Positions 7,956-16,592 of a stretch of 64,000 nt of DNA are shown here, one piece after another. The translations under genes were made by a program, and so were the position numbers. Positions within the stretch are counted from its first letter, which is position 1; each line of letters begins with the position of its first letter. The stretch spans positions 1 through 64,000 of the forward strand of contig NZ_JAMYDU010000008.1 of assembly GCF_024138395.1 (NCBI RefSeq). The letters run 5' to 3'. A model generated the notes under the pieces. It saw only the letters and a list, made by a program, of their open reading frames with translations, was not told the origin of the DNA and searched no databases. This DNA comes from Pseudomonas mandelii. GTDB lineage: Bacteria; Pseudomonadota; Gammaproteobacteria; Pseudomonadales; Pseudomonadaceae.

Positions 7956-8459
7956 TTAAGGACGAATCTCAATCATCGTGCCATCCGGCACCAAACCCCA
8001 AACCTCGCGCATGTCCATGTTGCGCATGGCGATGCAGCCGTCGGTCCAGTCCAGTGTATGGAACAGGTCTTCCGGGTTGTCTTCGGTGTCCGGGGTGCCG
8101 TGGATCATGATCATGCCGCCAGGCTCGACGCCTTCGCGCCGGGCGCGGGCGGCGTCGCTGATGTTGGGGTAGGAGATGTGCATCGACAGGTTGAAACGGT
8201 CACTGATCTTGCGCCAGTCCACCCAATAAAAGCCTTCGGGGGTACGTTTGTCGCCCTCCATCAACTTCGGCCCCTTGGGGCGTTTGCCCAGGGAAATGCG
8301 ATAGGTCTTGATCGGCTTGCCGTCATTGATCAATTGCAACTGGTGGGCAGATTTGAGAACCAGAACTTTTTCGATGACTTTGCCGTCCAGCGTTTCCGTG
8401 GAGGAAGCCTGGCTGACAGCGACGAACGACAAGCAAAAAACAGCAAGCAACCAGCGCAT
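7956..8459 (-). CDS. L,D-transpeptidase (YkuD/YafK-like), secreted
   Basis: Periplasmic protein of 167 aa. The N-terminus MRWLLAVFCLSFVAVSQASS is a typical Sec signal peptide. A YkuD fold follows, with the strand MIMIHGTP and the nucleophile motif DWTDGCIAMRN. The Cys is present, but the usual S-H-G-C is T-D-G-C. This places it with the YafK-like branch, some of which hydrolyse rather than form peptidoglycan or lipoprotein links. It is monocistronic and followed by REP elements. Whether it makes 3-3 cross-links, attaches lipoprotein or cleaves such links cannot be told from the sequence. Confidence 0.85.
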   Translation of the reverse strand: MRWLLAVFCLSFVAVSQASSTETLDGKVIEKVLVLKSAHQLQLINDGKPIKTYRISLGKRPKGPKLMEGDKRTPEGFYWVDWRKISDRFNLSMHISYPNISDAARARREGVEPGGMIMIHGTPDTEDNPEDLFHTLDWTDGCIAMRNMDMREVWGLVPDGTMIEIRP

Positions 8460-8524
8460 TGAAACGGTATCCCTAAGAGGTGTTGCGATTATTTATTTTA
8501 TAGGTGCTTTTATGTGTAGGCGCT

Positions 8525-9076
8525 TTAAATGATGGCGGGCTGGACCAACGGCGGGATCGATTCGGACCGCACGGGGTAGACCTCGGTCCGCCGGTCAGCG
8601 AAGAAGCATTCTAAGGTACGGCCCACCGTGCGGAAAGCCAGTTCGCCCCAAGGGATGTCGGCTTCCTCGAACAATTGCACTTCCAGGCTCTCGGGGCCCG
8701 CGGCAAAATCCAGGTCCACCAGTTCGGCGCGAAAGAACACATGCACCTGGCTGATGTGTGGCACGTCGATCAGCGTATAGATACTCAGGTTGCGCACCCG
8801 GGCGCAGGCTTCTTCGGCGGTCTCGCGAATGGCGGCCTGTTCGATGGTCTCACCGTTTTCCATGAAACCGGCGGGCAGCGTCCAGTAACCGAGCCGTGGC
8901 TCGATGGCGCGACGGCACAGTAACACCTTCGAACCCCACGTCGGCACGCAACCGGCGACGATATTGGGGTTCTGGTAATGGATGGTATGACAGCTGTCGC
9001 AGACAAAACGCAGGCGCGAATCGCCTTCGGGAATGCGCTGGGTTACCGGGTTGCCGCACTGGCTGCAAAATTTCAT
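8525..9076 (-). CDS. NUDIX hydrolase with N-terminal zinc ribbon
   Basis: Protein of 183 aa. Residues 1-35 hold two CxxC knuckles (FCSQCGNP and VCDSCHTIHY), as in NudC-like enzymes, followed by a NUDIX box containing GFMENGETIEQAAIRETAEE. The family glycine after EE is replaced (EEACARV). I chose ATG 9076 because it starts directly before the zinc ribbon; the open frame runs upstream to 9190 but that stretch has no family character. The substrate is unknown, probably a nucleoside diphosphate derivative. It is divergent from the next NUDIX gene, with 146 bp between them. Confidence 0.85.
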   Translation of the reverse strand: MKFCSQCGNPVTQRIPEGDSRLRFVCDSCHTIHYQNPNIVAGCVPTWGSKVLLCRRAIEPRLGYWTLPAGFMENGETIEQAAIRETAEEACARVRNLSIYTLIDVPHISQVHVFFRAELVDLDFAAGPESLEVQLFEEADIPWGELAFRTVGRTLECFFADRRTEVYPVRSESIPPLVQPAII

Positions 9077-9222
9077 GCTTGGGTTCCTGAATGCTGCGCC
9101 TATCTTGGCGTGCAGCGGTGTCGGTCGGCAAGTTGTCCTTTCGCGACATGGGGCTGTTCGGGGCTTGGGCGGCCGATGCGATTGGTGCATGATGCAGGGT
9201 AAGGCACAGATCGAGAAGACTC

Positions 9223-9822
9223 ATGCTGGACGAGCTACTGCACCGGGTAAGCAATCACACGCCGCGTACGCTGGAAACCGACCGACGTTTCCCCGAAGCC
9301 GCGGTATTGGTGCCCATCACGCGCAGTGACGAACCGGAATTGGTGCTAACCCTTCGCGCCAGCGGGCTCTCGACCCATGGCGGCGAAGTCGCCTTCCCCG
9401 GCGGTCGACGCGACCCCGAAGACCCGGACCTGATTTTTACCGCCCTGCGCGAAGCCGAAGAAGAAATCGGCCTGCCGCCGGGGCTGGTCGAAGTGATCGG
9501 CCCGCTGAGCCCACTGATCTCCCTGCACGGCATCAAGGTCACGCCTTATGTCGGCGTGATTCCGGATTTCGTCGAATACCAGGCCAACGACGCCGAGATC
9601 GCCGCGGTGTTCAGCGTGCCGCTGGAGTTCTTTCGCGAGGACCCGCGAGAGCACACCCACCGCATCGACTATCAGGGCCACAGTTGGTACGTGCCGAGCT
9701 ACCGTTATGGCGAGTACAAGATCTGGGGGCTGACGGCAATCATGATCGTTGAGTTGATCAACCTGCTCTATGACGCGAAAATCAGCCTGCATCAACCACC
9801 CAAGAGTTTTATCAAAACCTGA
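9223..9822 (+). CDS. NUDIX CoA pyrophosphatase-like hydrolase
   Basis: Protein of 199 aa with a NUDIX box of the CoA diphosphatase type: GGEVAFPGGRRDPED (about 53-67) leading into REAEEEIGL (76-84). The family cleaves CoA and its derivatives to phosphopantetheine and 3',5'-ADP, and the upstream GGEVxFPGG segment is characteristic of this subgroup. The gene starts at ATG 9223, divergent from the zinc-ribbon NUDIX gene. It precedes the gamma-carbonic anhydrase gene by 69 bp, so the two may share a transcript. Confidence 0.85.
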   Translation: MLDELLHRVSNHTPRTLETDRRFPEAAVLVPITRSDEPELVLTLRASGLSTHGGEVAFPGGRRDPEDPDLIFTALREAEEEIGLPPGLVEVIGPLSPLISLHGIKVTPYVGVIPDFVEYQANDAEIAAVFSVPLEFFREDPREHTHRIDYQGHSWYVPSYRYGEYKIWGLTAIMIVELINLLYDAKISLHQPPKSFIKT

Positions 9823-9891
9823 CGCCATCGCGCGTATGGCGTGAATCCTGCTTTTAGCTAGTGAGCCAGCCTGAGCCCTGAGGACAATAAG

Positions 9892-10416
9892 ATGAAATAC
9901 CGCCTGGGCGACGCCCGCGTCGACACCCATCCGCAAAGCTGGGTCGCACCCAATGCCGTGCTGGTAGGCAAGGTCAAACTGGAAGAGGGCGCCAATGTCT
10001 GGTTCAACGCCGTATTGCGTGGCGACAACGAACTGATCCTGATCGGCAAGAACAGTAATGTGCAGGACGGCACCGTGATGCACACCGACATGGGCTATCC
10101 GCTGACCATCGGCACCGGCGTGACCATCGGCCACAACGCCATGCTTCACGGTTGCACGGTGGGCGATTACAGCCTGATCGGCATCAACGCGGTGATTCTC
10201 AACGGCGCGAAAATCGGCAAGAACTGCATCATCGGCGCCAACTCGCTGATCGGTGAAGGCAAGGAAATTCCGGACGGATCGCTGGTCATGGGCTCGCCGG
10301 GCAAGGTGGTTCGCGAGTTGACCGAGCCGCAAAAGAAGATGCTCGAAGCCAGCGCCGCGCACTATGTGCACAACTCGCAGCGTTACGCGCGCGATCTGGT
10401 CGAGCAGGAAGAATGA
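9892..10416 (+). CDS. Gamma-class carbonic anhydrase family protein
   Basis: Protein of 174 aa built of left-handed beta-helix hexapeptide repeats. The three zinc-binding His of the family are in place: H64 (VMHTDMG), H81 (IGHNAM) and H86 (LHGCTVG). [10 protein letters not shown] near 36-45 is also typical. The family includes YrdA/PaaY-type proteins, which bind metal but often lack strong CO2 hydratase activity, so the reaction is uncertain. A good Shine-Dalgarno (GAGGA) precedes ATG 9892. Its stop overlaps the start of the next gene (ATGA), which implies translational coupling. Confidence 0.88.
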   Translation: MKYRLGDARVDTHPQSWVAPNAVLVGKVKLEEGANVWFNAVLRGDNELILIGKNSNVQDGTVMHTDMGYPLTIGTGVTIGHNAMLHGCTVGDYSLIGINAVILNGAKIGKNCIIGANSLIGEGKEIPDGSLVMGSPGKVVRELTEPQKKMLEASAAHYVHNSQRYARDLVEQEE

Positions 10417-10628
10417 GCACCACTGAACGACCGGTTCCATCGCCGTGCGTGAACATTTGTGCGCTGGATGAGGATGACATTTGCACCGGGTGTCAGCGCA
10501 CGGTGGAAGAAATCACCCGCTGGAGCCGAATGGACAACGCAGAGCGGCGCAAGGTGTTGGGGTTGTGTCATGAGCGCGCGAAGTCGAGTGGGTTGATCTG
10601 GATGATTGGGGCAAAATCGGATAATTGA
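10413..10628 (+). CDS. DUF1289 family small protein
   Basis: Protein of 71 aa with four Cys in the pattern [19 protein letters not shown], followed by the helix [12 protein letters not shown]. This is the DUF1289 signature, a small presumed metal-binding domain of unknown function. It overlaps the carbonic anhydrase gene by 4 nt and is translationally coupled to it. The conserved neighbourhood is not enough to assign a function. Confidence 0.85.
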   Translation: MSTTERPVPSPCVNICALDEDDICTGCQRTVEEITRWSRMDNAERRKVLGLCHERAKSSGLIWMIGAKSDN

Positions 10629-10634
10629 CGTGCG

Positions 10635-10728
10635 GCCTTCGCGGGCAAGCCTCGCTCCTACAAGTCCGGGTAATTCACGATGATGTGATCGACATCGACC
10701 TGTAGGAGCGAGGCTTGCCCGCGAAGGC
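10635..10728. repeat. REP-type inverted repeat, family A
   Basis: The arms GCCTTCGCGGGCAAGCCTCG (from 10635) and the inverse GAGGCTTGCCCGCGAAGGC (to 10728) are nearly perfect. The element begins 6 bp after the DUF1289 stop. Confidence 0.9.
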
Positions 10729-10811
10729 GTCCTCACTGCCGGCATCACTCCCTTGGCCCAACCTCTCCCCTGAAGTACCCTGTGCACAAAATTGACAGGT
10801 ATCCCCGCCCC

Positions 10812-11279
10812 ATGCTCTTCCTGATCGCCTACATCAGCAGCGTCGTGCTGATCAATTACGCCTTTTCCAGCGCCCCGCACCTGGACATCATCTGGTCGGC
10901 CTGGGGCGGTTTGGTATTCGTGCTGCGAGACATGGTGCAAACCCGTTTCGGCCACGGCGCGATCGCGGCGATGCTGGTGGCATTGGTGCTGTCCTACGTC
11001 ACTTCCGACCCGTCCATCGCGCTGGCCAGCGCCATCGCATTCGCCGTGTCCGAGGGCATCGACTGGCTGGTATTCAGCATCACCAAGCGTCCATTGCACG
11101 ATCGCCTGTGGATAAGTTCGGCGCTGAGCATCCCGGTGGACACTTTCATCTTCTTCGGCATGATCGATGCCTTCACTCCGGCCGTGATCCTCACCGCCAT
11201 GGGCTCGAAGTTCGCAGGTGTGACGGTCGTATGGCTGATCATGGCTTGGCGCTTGCGTAATCAGGCCGTTGTCAGCTGA
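10812..11279 (+). CDS. VUT-family (DUF165) membrane protein
   Basis: Integral membrane protein of 155 aa with about five hydrophobic segments (MLFLIAYISSVVLINYAF at the start, then IAAMLVALVLSY, FIFFGMIDAF and VTVVWLIMAW). It belongs to the VUT family, whose better-known members (YhhQ) import queuosine precursors, but this short form is divergent and its substrate is not evident. The start is uncertain. ATG 10812 begins directly with the first membrane segment; an in-frame GTG at 10782 would add ten polar residues, and neither has a strong ribosome-binding site. Confidence 0.75.
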   Translation: MLFLIAYISSVVLINYAFSSAPHLDIIWSAWGGLVFVLRDMVQTRFGHGAIAAMLVALVLSYVTSDPSIALASAIAFAVSEGIDWLVFSITKRPLHDRLWISSALSIPVDTFIFFGMIDAFTPAVILTAMGSKFAGVTVVWLIMAWRLRNQAVVS

Positions 11280-11324
11280 AGCCAAACCCTCAGGTTCATG
11301 TAAAATGCCGCGCTTTCTCCCCAT

Positions 11325-11340
11325 GGGAAGCGTGCTTCCC
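11325..11340. promoter_or_regulatory. purT: 16-bp palindrome upstream of purT
   Basis: GGGAAGCGTGCTTCCC has 7-bp inverted arms around GT. It lies 29 bp upstream of the purT ATG and about 20 bp after a TAAAAT hexamer (11301-11306). It could be an operator or a short leader hairpin; no named regulator is supported. Confidence 0.35.
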
Positions 11341-11368
11341 TCGATGATCCGCTTCTTGAGGACCTGAG

Positions 11369-12550
11369 ATGACCCGTATCGGAACTCCATTGTCGCCAAC
11401 CGCGACCCGCGTATTAATGTGTGGCTGTGGTGAGTTGGGCAAGGAAGTGGTGATCGAGCTGCAACGCCTGGGCGTTGAAGTGATTGCCGTCGATCGCTAC
11501 GCCAATGCGCCGGCCATGCAAGTCGCCCATCGCAGCCATGTGATCAACATGCTCGACGGCGCCGCCCTGCGCGCAGTGATCGAAGCCGAGAAGCCGCACT
11601 TCATCGTGCCGGAAATCGAAGCCATCGCCACCGCGACTCTGGTGGAGCTGGAGTCCGAAGGCTTCACCGTGATCCCGACCGCTCGCGCCGCACAACTGAC
11701 CATGAACCGCGAAGGCATCCGTCGCCTGGCCGCCGAAGAGCTGGGCCTGCCGACATCGCCGTACTACTTCGCCGACACCTTCGAGGATTACAGCAAGGCT
11801 GTCGAAGACCTGGGTTTCCCATGTGTGGTCAAACCGGTCATGAGTTCCTCGGGTAAGGGGCAGAGCCTGCTTCGCAGCGTCGATGACGTGCGCAAGGCTT
11901 GGGATTACGCTCAAGAAGGTGGCCGCGCTGGTAAAGGTCGCGTGATTATCGAAGGCTTCATCGACTTCGACTACGAAATCACCCTGCTGACCGTGCGTCA
12001 TGTTGGCGGCACTACGTTCTGCGCGCCGGTTGGCCACCGTCAGGAGAAGGGCGACTATCAGGAATCCTGGCAGCCACAAGTCATGAGTCCGGTTGCTCTG
12101 GCTGAATCCGAGCGCGTTGCCAAAGCCGTGACCGAGGCACTGGGTGGCCGTGGTCTGTTTGGCGTCGAGTTGTTCATCAAGGGTGATCAGGTGTGGTTCA
12201 GCGAAGTTTCGCCGCGCCCGCATGACACCGGTCTGGTGACTCTGATTTCCCAGGACCTGTCGCAGTTCGCGCTGCACGCACGGGCAATCCTGGGCCTGCC
12301 GATTCCATTGATCCGTCAGTTCGGCCCTTCGGCTTCGGCGGTGATTCTGGTGGAAGGGCAGTCGACTCAGACCGCATTCGCCAATTTGGGCGCTGCGCTG
12401 AGCGAGCCGGATACGGCGTTGCGTCTGTTCGGCAAGCCTGAAGTCAATGGCCAGCGTCGGATGGGTGTGGCGTTGGCGCGTGATGAGTCGATCGAGGCCG
12501 CACGGGCCAAAGCGACCCGTGCTTCTCAGGCTGTTGTTGTAGAGCTCTAA
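11369..12550 (+). CDS. purT: Formate-dependent GAR transformylase
   Basis: Enzyme of 393 aa that makes formyl-GAR from GAR, formate and ATP in de novo purine synthesis, the folate-independent alternative to PurN. It has ATP-grasp architecture: an N-terminal pre-ATP domain ([21 protein letters not shown]), then the ATP-binding subdomain with [14 protein letters not shown] and the C-terminal [14 protein letters not shown]. Length is normal. ATG 11369 follows TTGAGGACCTGAG, a clear Shine-Dalgarno. It is monocistronic, ending in a REP pair. Confidence 0.96.
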   Translation: MTRIGTPLSPTATRVLMCGCGELGKEVVIELQRLGVEVIAVDRYANAPAMQVAHRSHVINMLDGAALRAVIEAEKPHFIVPEIEAIATATLVELESEGFTVIPTARAAQLTMNREGIRRLAAEELGLPTSPYYFADTFEDYSKAVEDLGFPCVVKPVMSSSGKGQSLLRSVDDVRKAWDYAQEGGRAGKGRVIIEGFIDFDYEITLLTVRHVGGTTFCAPVGHRQEKGDYQESWQPQVMSPVALAESERVAKAVTEALGGRGLFGVELFIKGDQVWFSEVSPRPHDTGLVTLISQDLSQFALHARAILGLPIPLIRQFGPSASAVILVEGQSTQTAFANLGAALSEPDTALRLFGKPEVNGQRRMGVALARDESIEAARAKATRASQAVVVEL

Positions 12551-12564
12551 ACCGAGGCGCGGCA

Positions 12565-12655
12565 TTCGCGGGCAAGCCTCGCTCCTACAGGTCATTTGTT
12601 GAACGCACTACTGTCGTTTGACGTGATCCCTGTAGGAGCGAGGCTTGCCCGCGAA
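12565..12655. repeat. REP-type inverted repeat, family A
   Basis: The arms TTCGCGGGCAAGCCTCGCTC (from 12565) and the inverse GAGGCTTGCCCGCGAA (to 12655) fill the space between the convergent genes purT and the MFS transporter. Confidence 0.9.
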
Positions 12656-12665
12656 GCTTTTGGCT

Positions 12666-13982
12666 TCAGACCACCCGATTTAAATCGTTATGCCGCGTCT
12701 CCTTCAGGCACAGCACCGCGATCAAACTCAGCACGGCTGCCCCCGACACATACCCGCCGACATAACTCAAACCGCCCATCGCCACCAGTTTTTGAGCAAA
12801 GAACGGTGCCGCCGAGGCTCCGACAATGCCGCCCAGGTTGTAGGCTGCCGATGCGCCGGTATAGCGCACGTGGGTCGGAAACAGCTCTGGCAGCAGCGCG
12901 CCCATCGGCGCAAACGTCACGCCCATCAGAAACAGTTCGATGCACAGGAACAGCGCCACGCCCCAGGTCGAGCCTTGGGTCAGCAGCGGTTCCATCAGGA
13001 AGCCGGACAGAACCGCCAGCACGCCACCGATGATCAGCACCGGTTTGCGCCCGTAACGATCACTCGCCCAAGCCGACAGCGGTGTCGCGGCCGCCATGAA
13101 CAGCACCGCGAAACACAGCAGGCCGAGGAAGGTTTCTCGGGTGTAGCCGAGTGTCGACACGCCATAACTCAGCGAAAACACCGTCGAGATATAGAACAGC
13201 GCGTAACACACGACCATCGCCCCGGCACCCAGCAGCATCGGCGCCCAGTATTGGCTGAACAGCTCGACCAGCGGAATCTTCACCCGCTCCTGGCGAGCCA
13301 TGGCGTTGGCGAACACCGGGGTCTCGTGGAGCTTGAGGCGTACGTACAAACCCACCATCACCAGCGCGGCACTGAGCAGGAACGGAATCCGCCAGCCCCA
13401 TGAACGGAACTGCTCGTCGTTCAGGCTCATGGCCAGGGTCAGGAACAGGCCGTTGGCCGCCAGAAACCCGATCGATGGACCGAGTTGCGGGAACATGCCG
13501 TACCAGGCGCGCTTGCCTTTGGGCGCGTTCTCCGTCGCCAGCAATGCGGCGCCGCCCCATTCGCCGCCCAGCCCCAGGCCTTGACCGAAGCGCAGCACGC
13601 AAAGCAGGATCGGCGCCCAGGCGCCAATGCTGTCGTAACCCGGCAGCACGCCGATCAGTGTGGTACACACGCCCATCAGCAGCAGGGAAGCGACCAGTGT
13701 CGATTTGCGCCCGATGCGGTCACCGAAGTGGCCGAACAGCGCCGAACCCAGTGGCCGCGCAAGGAAGGCGATGCCGAAGGTGAGGAACGCCGACAGCATC
13801 TGGGCGGTGCCGGAGGTCTGCGGAAAAAACACCGGCCCGATCACCAGCGCTGCCGCAGTGGCATAGACGTAGAAGTCGTAGAACTCGATAGCCGTGCCGA
13901 TGAAGCTCGCGGTGGCCACCCGGGTGGCGGAGTTAGTCGGTTGTGCAGGCGTGGTTTCGGTATAAGTCGTGCTGGTCGTCAT
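12666..13982 (-). CDS. MFS transporter, metabolite:H+ symporter type
   Basis: Membrane protein of 438 aa with 12 predicted helices. Motifs such as ATASFIGTAIEFYDFYVY near the start, FGHFGDRIGRKS in loop 2-3 and SDRYGRKPVL in loop 8-9 mark the MHS family (ShiA/ProP/KgtP-like), which import organic acids, osmolytes or aromatic compounds with protons. The substrate cannot be read from the sequence. I chose ATG 13982, preceded by CAGGGATTACCGC, over the longer start at 14003. It is convergent with purT and stands alone. Confidence 0.87.
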   Translation of the reverse strand: MTTSTTYTETTPAQPTNSATRVATASFIGTAIEFYDFYVYATAAALVIGPVFFPQTSGTAQMLSAFLTFGIAFLARPLGSALFGHFGDRIGRKSTLVASLLLMGVCTTLIGVLPGYDSIGAWAPILLCVLRFGQGLGLGGEWGGAALLATENAPKGKRAWYGMFPQLGPSIGFLAANGLFLTLAMSLNDEQFRSWGWRIPFLLSAALVMVGLYVRLKLHETPVFANAMARQERVKIPLVELFSQYWAPMLLGAGAMVVCYALFYISTVFSLSYGVSTLGYTRETFLGLLCFAVLFMAAATPLSAWASDRYGRKPVLIIGGVLAVLSGFLMEPLLTQGSTWGVALFLCIELFLMGVTFAPMGALLPELFPTHVRYTGASAAYNLGGIVGASAAPFFAQKLVAMGGLSYVGGYVSGAAVLSLIAVLCLKETRHNDLNRVV

Positions 13983-14318
13983 GCGGTAATCCCTGACAGT
14001 CATGTGCCCCAGTGGAGCGAATTATTATGGTCGAATACCCAGGGATGTGGGTTGAGATACGGTCGCTGTTCAAGGTAGGAACAGTCGTCGCAGTGGTGCG
14101 GATAGTGTCGATGATCTGACCGGACCTGTTGCGTGCGGGGTAAGCACCTGGTTCGGCGGGGGCTTGGGTAAGCGGCTTGATTATAGGAAGGTCGCTAACG
14201 ATCGAACAGGGGGCATGAGAAAGATCGCAGCCTCGCTTCGCTCGACAGCTCCTACAAGGGAGCGCATTCCAAACTGTAGGAGCTGTCGAGCGAAGCGAGG
14301 CTGCGATCTTTTGGCGAA
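13983..14318. other. 336-bp intergenic region
   Basis: No gene is supported. The segment holds a family B repeat at 14220-14312 next to the CorC-like gene's stop, and a TATAAT-like hexamer on the minus strand (14180-14185) with no convincing -35. The promoter of the MFS gene is expected here but I cannot place it. Confidence 0.5.
14220..14312. repeat. REP-type inverted repeat, family B
   Basis: The arms AAAGATCGCAGCCTCGCTTC (from 14220) and the inverse GAAGCGAGGCTGCGATCTTT (to 14312) form a long near-perfect hairpin, 6 bp beyond the stop of the CorC-like gene. Confidence 0.88.
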
Positions 14319-15557
14319 CTAACGGACGAGTGCAGGCGCTGAGCTGGTATGCCAGATCAACACTCGCGTGACGCGATTGTCTTCCGTTTCCAGAATCTCC
14401 AGCCGATAACGCCCGATCTTCAGGCAAACCGCACTGTCTGGAATCGTTTCCAGCGCCTCGGTCACCAGTCCATTAAGCGTTTTCGGGCCATCACTGGGCA
14501 GATGCCAGCCAAGGCTTTTGTTCAATTCGCGAATCGACGCCGCACCCTCGATGATCAAACGCCCATCGGCCTGCGGATGGATGTGCGGGTTATCCAGGCT
14601 GTGCTGGCTTTCGAATTCTCCGACGATTTCTTCGAGAATGTCTTCCAGGGTCACGATGCCCAGCACTTCGCCGTACTCGTCGACCACCATGCCCAAACGC
14701 CGCTGCTGCTTGTGGAAGTTCAGCAATTGCAGCTGCAACGGGGTACTTTCCGGTACGAAGTACGGTTCGTGACTGGCTGTCAGCAGTGCTTTCCGGGTCA
14801 GGCTTGAATCCGCCAGCAAATGTCGGATCTGCCGGGTGTTGAGCACCGCTTCGACCTGGTTGATGTCGCTGTGGAATACCGGCAGGCGAGTGCGCCTGTT
14901 ATGGCGCAGTTGCTCGATGATTTCTTCGAGGGGGTCGTCCAGATTGATGCCGTCGACGTCACTGCGCGGCACTAGAATATCGTTGACCGTGATGTTATCC
15001 AACGCGTGGATACCTGACAGCGAATGCGGGCGACTGGCTGCGTGTTCGTGATCGTCGTGTCGATCCGCCGGTGCCTCGTCTTCACTTTGCTGCACCACAT
15101 TGATTTTGCGGGCGAATGGCCGCGTCAGCAGCTGGCTGATGCCATTGAGGAGCCAGGCAGCCGGGTAGACGATCTTCAAGGGTATGCCGAGCAGTGTGTT
15201 GCCCAGGGACAGGACGGCATCCGGATAGCGCATGGCAAGGGAGCGCGGCAGGAAGTCGGCGAACACCAGCAGCACCGCGCTGGCGCCGAGGCCCGCAATC
15301 CATACGCCATTTTGCGCCCAGGTGAAAATCGCCAGCAAGGTGCTGATGACCACTACCAGCGCGCGGCACAGGGTGTTGCAGAGGATCAGGCTGTTGAGTG
15401 GGAAACTCAGCTTGGCCACGGGTTTGTCGCTCGAGCGCGAGGCCGTTCGCTGGGCCAGCAAGTGCTGTTGTGCAATTTCGATGGCGGTAAACAGCCCCGA
15501 CCATAAAATCAGCAGGGCCAGCACCGCGAGCATCGGCCCTATGGGCAAGTCGTCCAT
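14319..15557 (-). CDS. CNNM/CorC (HlyC)-family membrane protein with CBS pair
   Basis: Protein of 412 aa. An N-terminal CNNM (DUF21) membrane region with about three or four helices (VLALLILWSGLFTAIE onward) is followed by a tandem CBS domain (about 190-310, with VDEYGEVLGIVTLEDILEEIVGEF) and a C-terminal CorC/HlyC transporter-associated domain. The family is linked to magnesium or cobalt efflux; the older label hemolysin is not a proven role. It lies 12 bp downstream of the YpjD-like gene on the same strand, so the two form an operon. Confidence 0.87.
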   Translation of the reverse strand: MDDLPIGPMLAVLALLILWSGLFTAIEIAQQHLLAQRTASRSSDKPVAKLSFPLNSLILCNTLCRALVVVISTLLAIFTWAQNGVWIAGLGASAVLLVFADFLPRSLAMRYPDAVLSLGNTLLGIPLKIVYPAAWLLNGISQLLTRPFARKINVVQQSEDEAPADRHDDHEHAASRPHSLSGIHALDNITVNDILVPRSDVDGINLDDPLEEIIEQLRHNRRTRLPVFHSDINQVEAVLNTRQIRHLLADSSLTRKALLTASHEPYFVPESTPLQLQLLNFHKQQRRLGMVVDEYGEVLGIVTLEDILEEIVGEFESQHSLDNPHIHPQADGRLIIEGAASIRELNKSLGWHLPSDGPKTLNGLVTEALETIPDSAVCLKIGRYRLEILETEDNRVTRVLIWHTSSAPALVR

Positions 15558-15569
15558 TAATGCCGCCCG

Positions 15570-16382
15570 TCAGATATGCAGAATGTATTCGCGGACCAGC
15601 TTGCTGCCGAAATACGCCAGCATCAGCAGGCAAAAACCGGCAAGGGTCCAGCGGATGGCTTTGTGTCCGCGCCAGCCGAGGCGGTTGCGCCCCCATAGCA
15701 GCACGCTGAACACGATCCAGGCCAGGCACGCCAGTAGGGTTTTATGTACCAGATGCTGGGCGAACAGGTTCTCGACGAATAGCCAGCCAGAGATCAGCGA
15801 CAGCGACAGCAGGCTCCAGCCGGCCCAGAGGAAACCAAACAGCAGGCTTTCCATGGTTTGCAGCGGCGGGAAGTTCTTGATCAGCCCGGACGGGTGCTTG
15901 TGTTTGAGCTGATGGTCCTGAACCAGCAGCAGCAATGCCTGGAACACCGCGATGGTGAACATGCCGTAAGCGAGGATCGACAACAGGATGTGGGCGAGAA
16001 TGCCTGGCGCTTCGTCAATGATCTGCACCGTACCGGCGGGAGCGAACTGTGCCAGCACCACAGTGGCGGCGCCCAGCGGGAACAGCAAAAGCAGCAGGTT
16101 TTCCACCGGAATTCGCGAGCAGGCCAGCAGGGTCAGGGCGATGACCGCCGCGGCAATCAGGCTGGCGGCGCTGAAAAAGTCCAGGGCCAGGCCGACCGGT
16201 GTCAGCAGATAGGTGATCAGGCTGACGCTGTGAGCCAGCACGGCCAGCACACCGAGCGTGACCAGCAGGCGCTTGTGCGCCTTGGCGCCGGTGGCCAGAC
16301 GAGTGCCCTGATAGAGAGTCGCAGCGGCATATAAACAGGCGGCGGCGAGGGTGGTAAGCAAACTGGGTGACAAGGGGAGCAT
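15570..16382 (-). CDS. YpjD/CcsA-like inner-membrane protein
   Basis: Membrane protein of 270 aa with about eight helices, of the cytochrome c assembly (CcsA/CcmC) superfamily. The family's WAGW segment is visible in FGFLWAGWSLLSLS, with a His-containing loop after it. In Pseudomonas it lies divergent from ffh. The YpjD branch is not essential for cytochrome c and its exact function is unsettled. I chose ATG 16382 (MLPLSPSLLTTLAA), where the first membrane segment begins; the frame remains open to 16556 but that part is not family-like. Confidence 0.82.
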   Translation of the reverse strand: MLPLSPSLLTTLAAACLYAAATLYQGTRLATGAKAHKRLLVTLGVLAVLAHSVSLITYLLTPVGLALDFFSAASLIAAAVIALTLLACSRIPVENLLLLLFPLGAATVVLAQFAPAGTVQIIDEAPGILAHILLSILAYGMFTIAVFQALLLLVQDHQLKHKHPSGLIKNFPPLQTMESLLFGFLWAGWSLLSLSLISGWLFVENLFAQHLVHKTLLACLAWIVFSVLLWGRNRLGWRGHKAIRWTLAGFCLLMLAYFGSKLVREYILHI

Positions 16383-16592
16383 AAATCCTGTTAGGCAAGC
16401 CCGAAAGGCGCTGAGTTTGGCATAGAACCCCCACAGCACGAAAGACCATGCAACCTGACGGCGAGGTGTCCGCCAGACGCAGTCTTCGCTATAATCCGCG
16501 ACCTGCCCACGCCGCAGGCTCGCCGAGCACATGTTTACTCCGGTCTGGGCCGCCATTATCCCGGTCTACACAGGGCCTGAAAGGATCGCGCA

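Noticed and set aside
10741..10811. A preQ1 riboswitch before the VUT-family gene
   Set aside because: The leader is only about 70 bp and shows no preQ1-I or -II core (no A-rich tail or matching stem).
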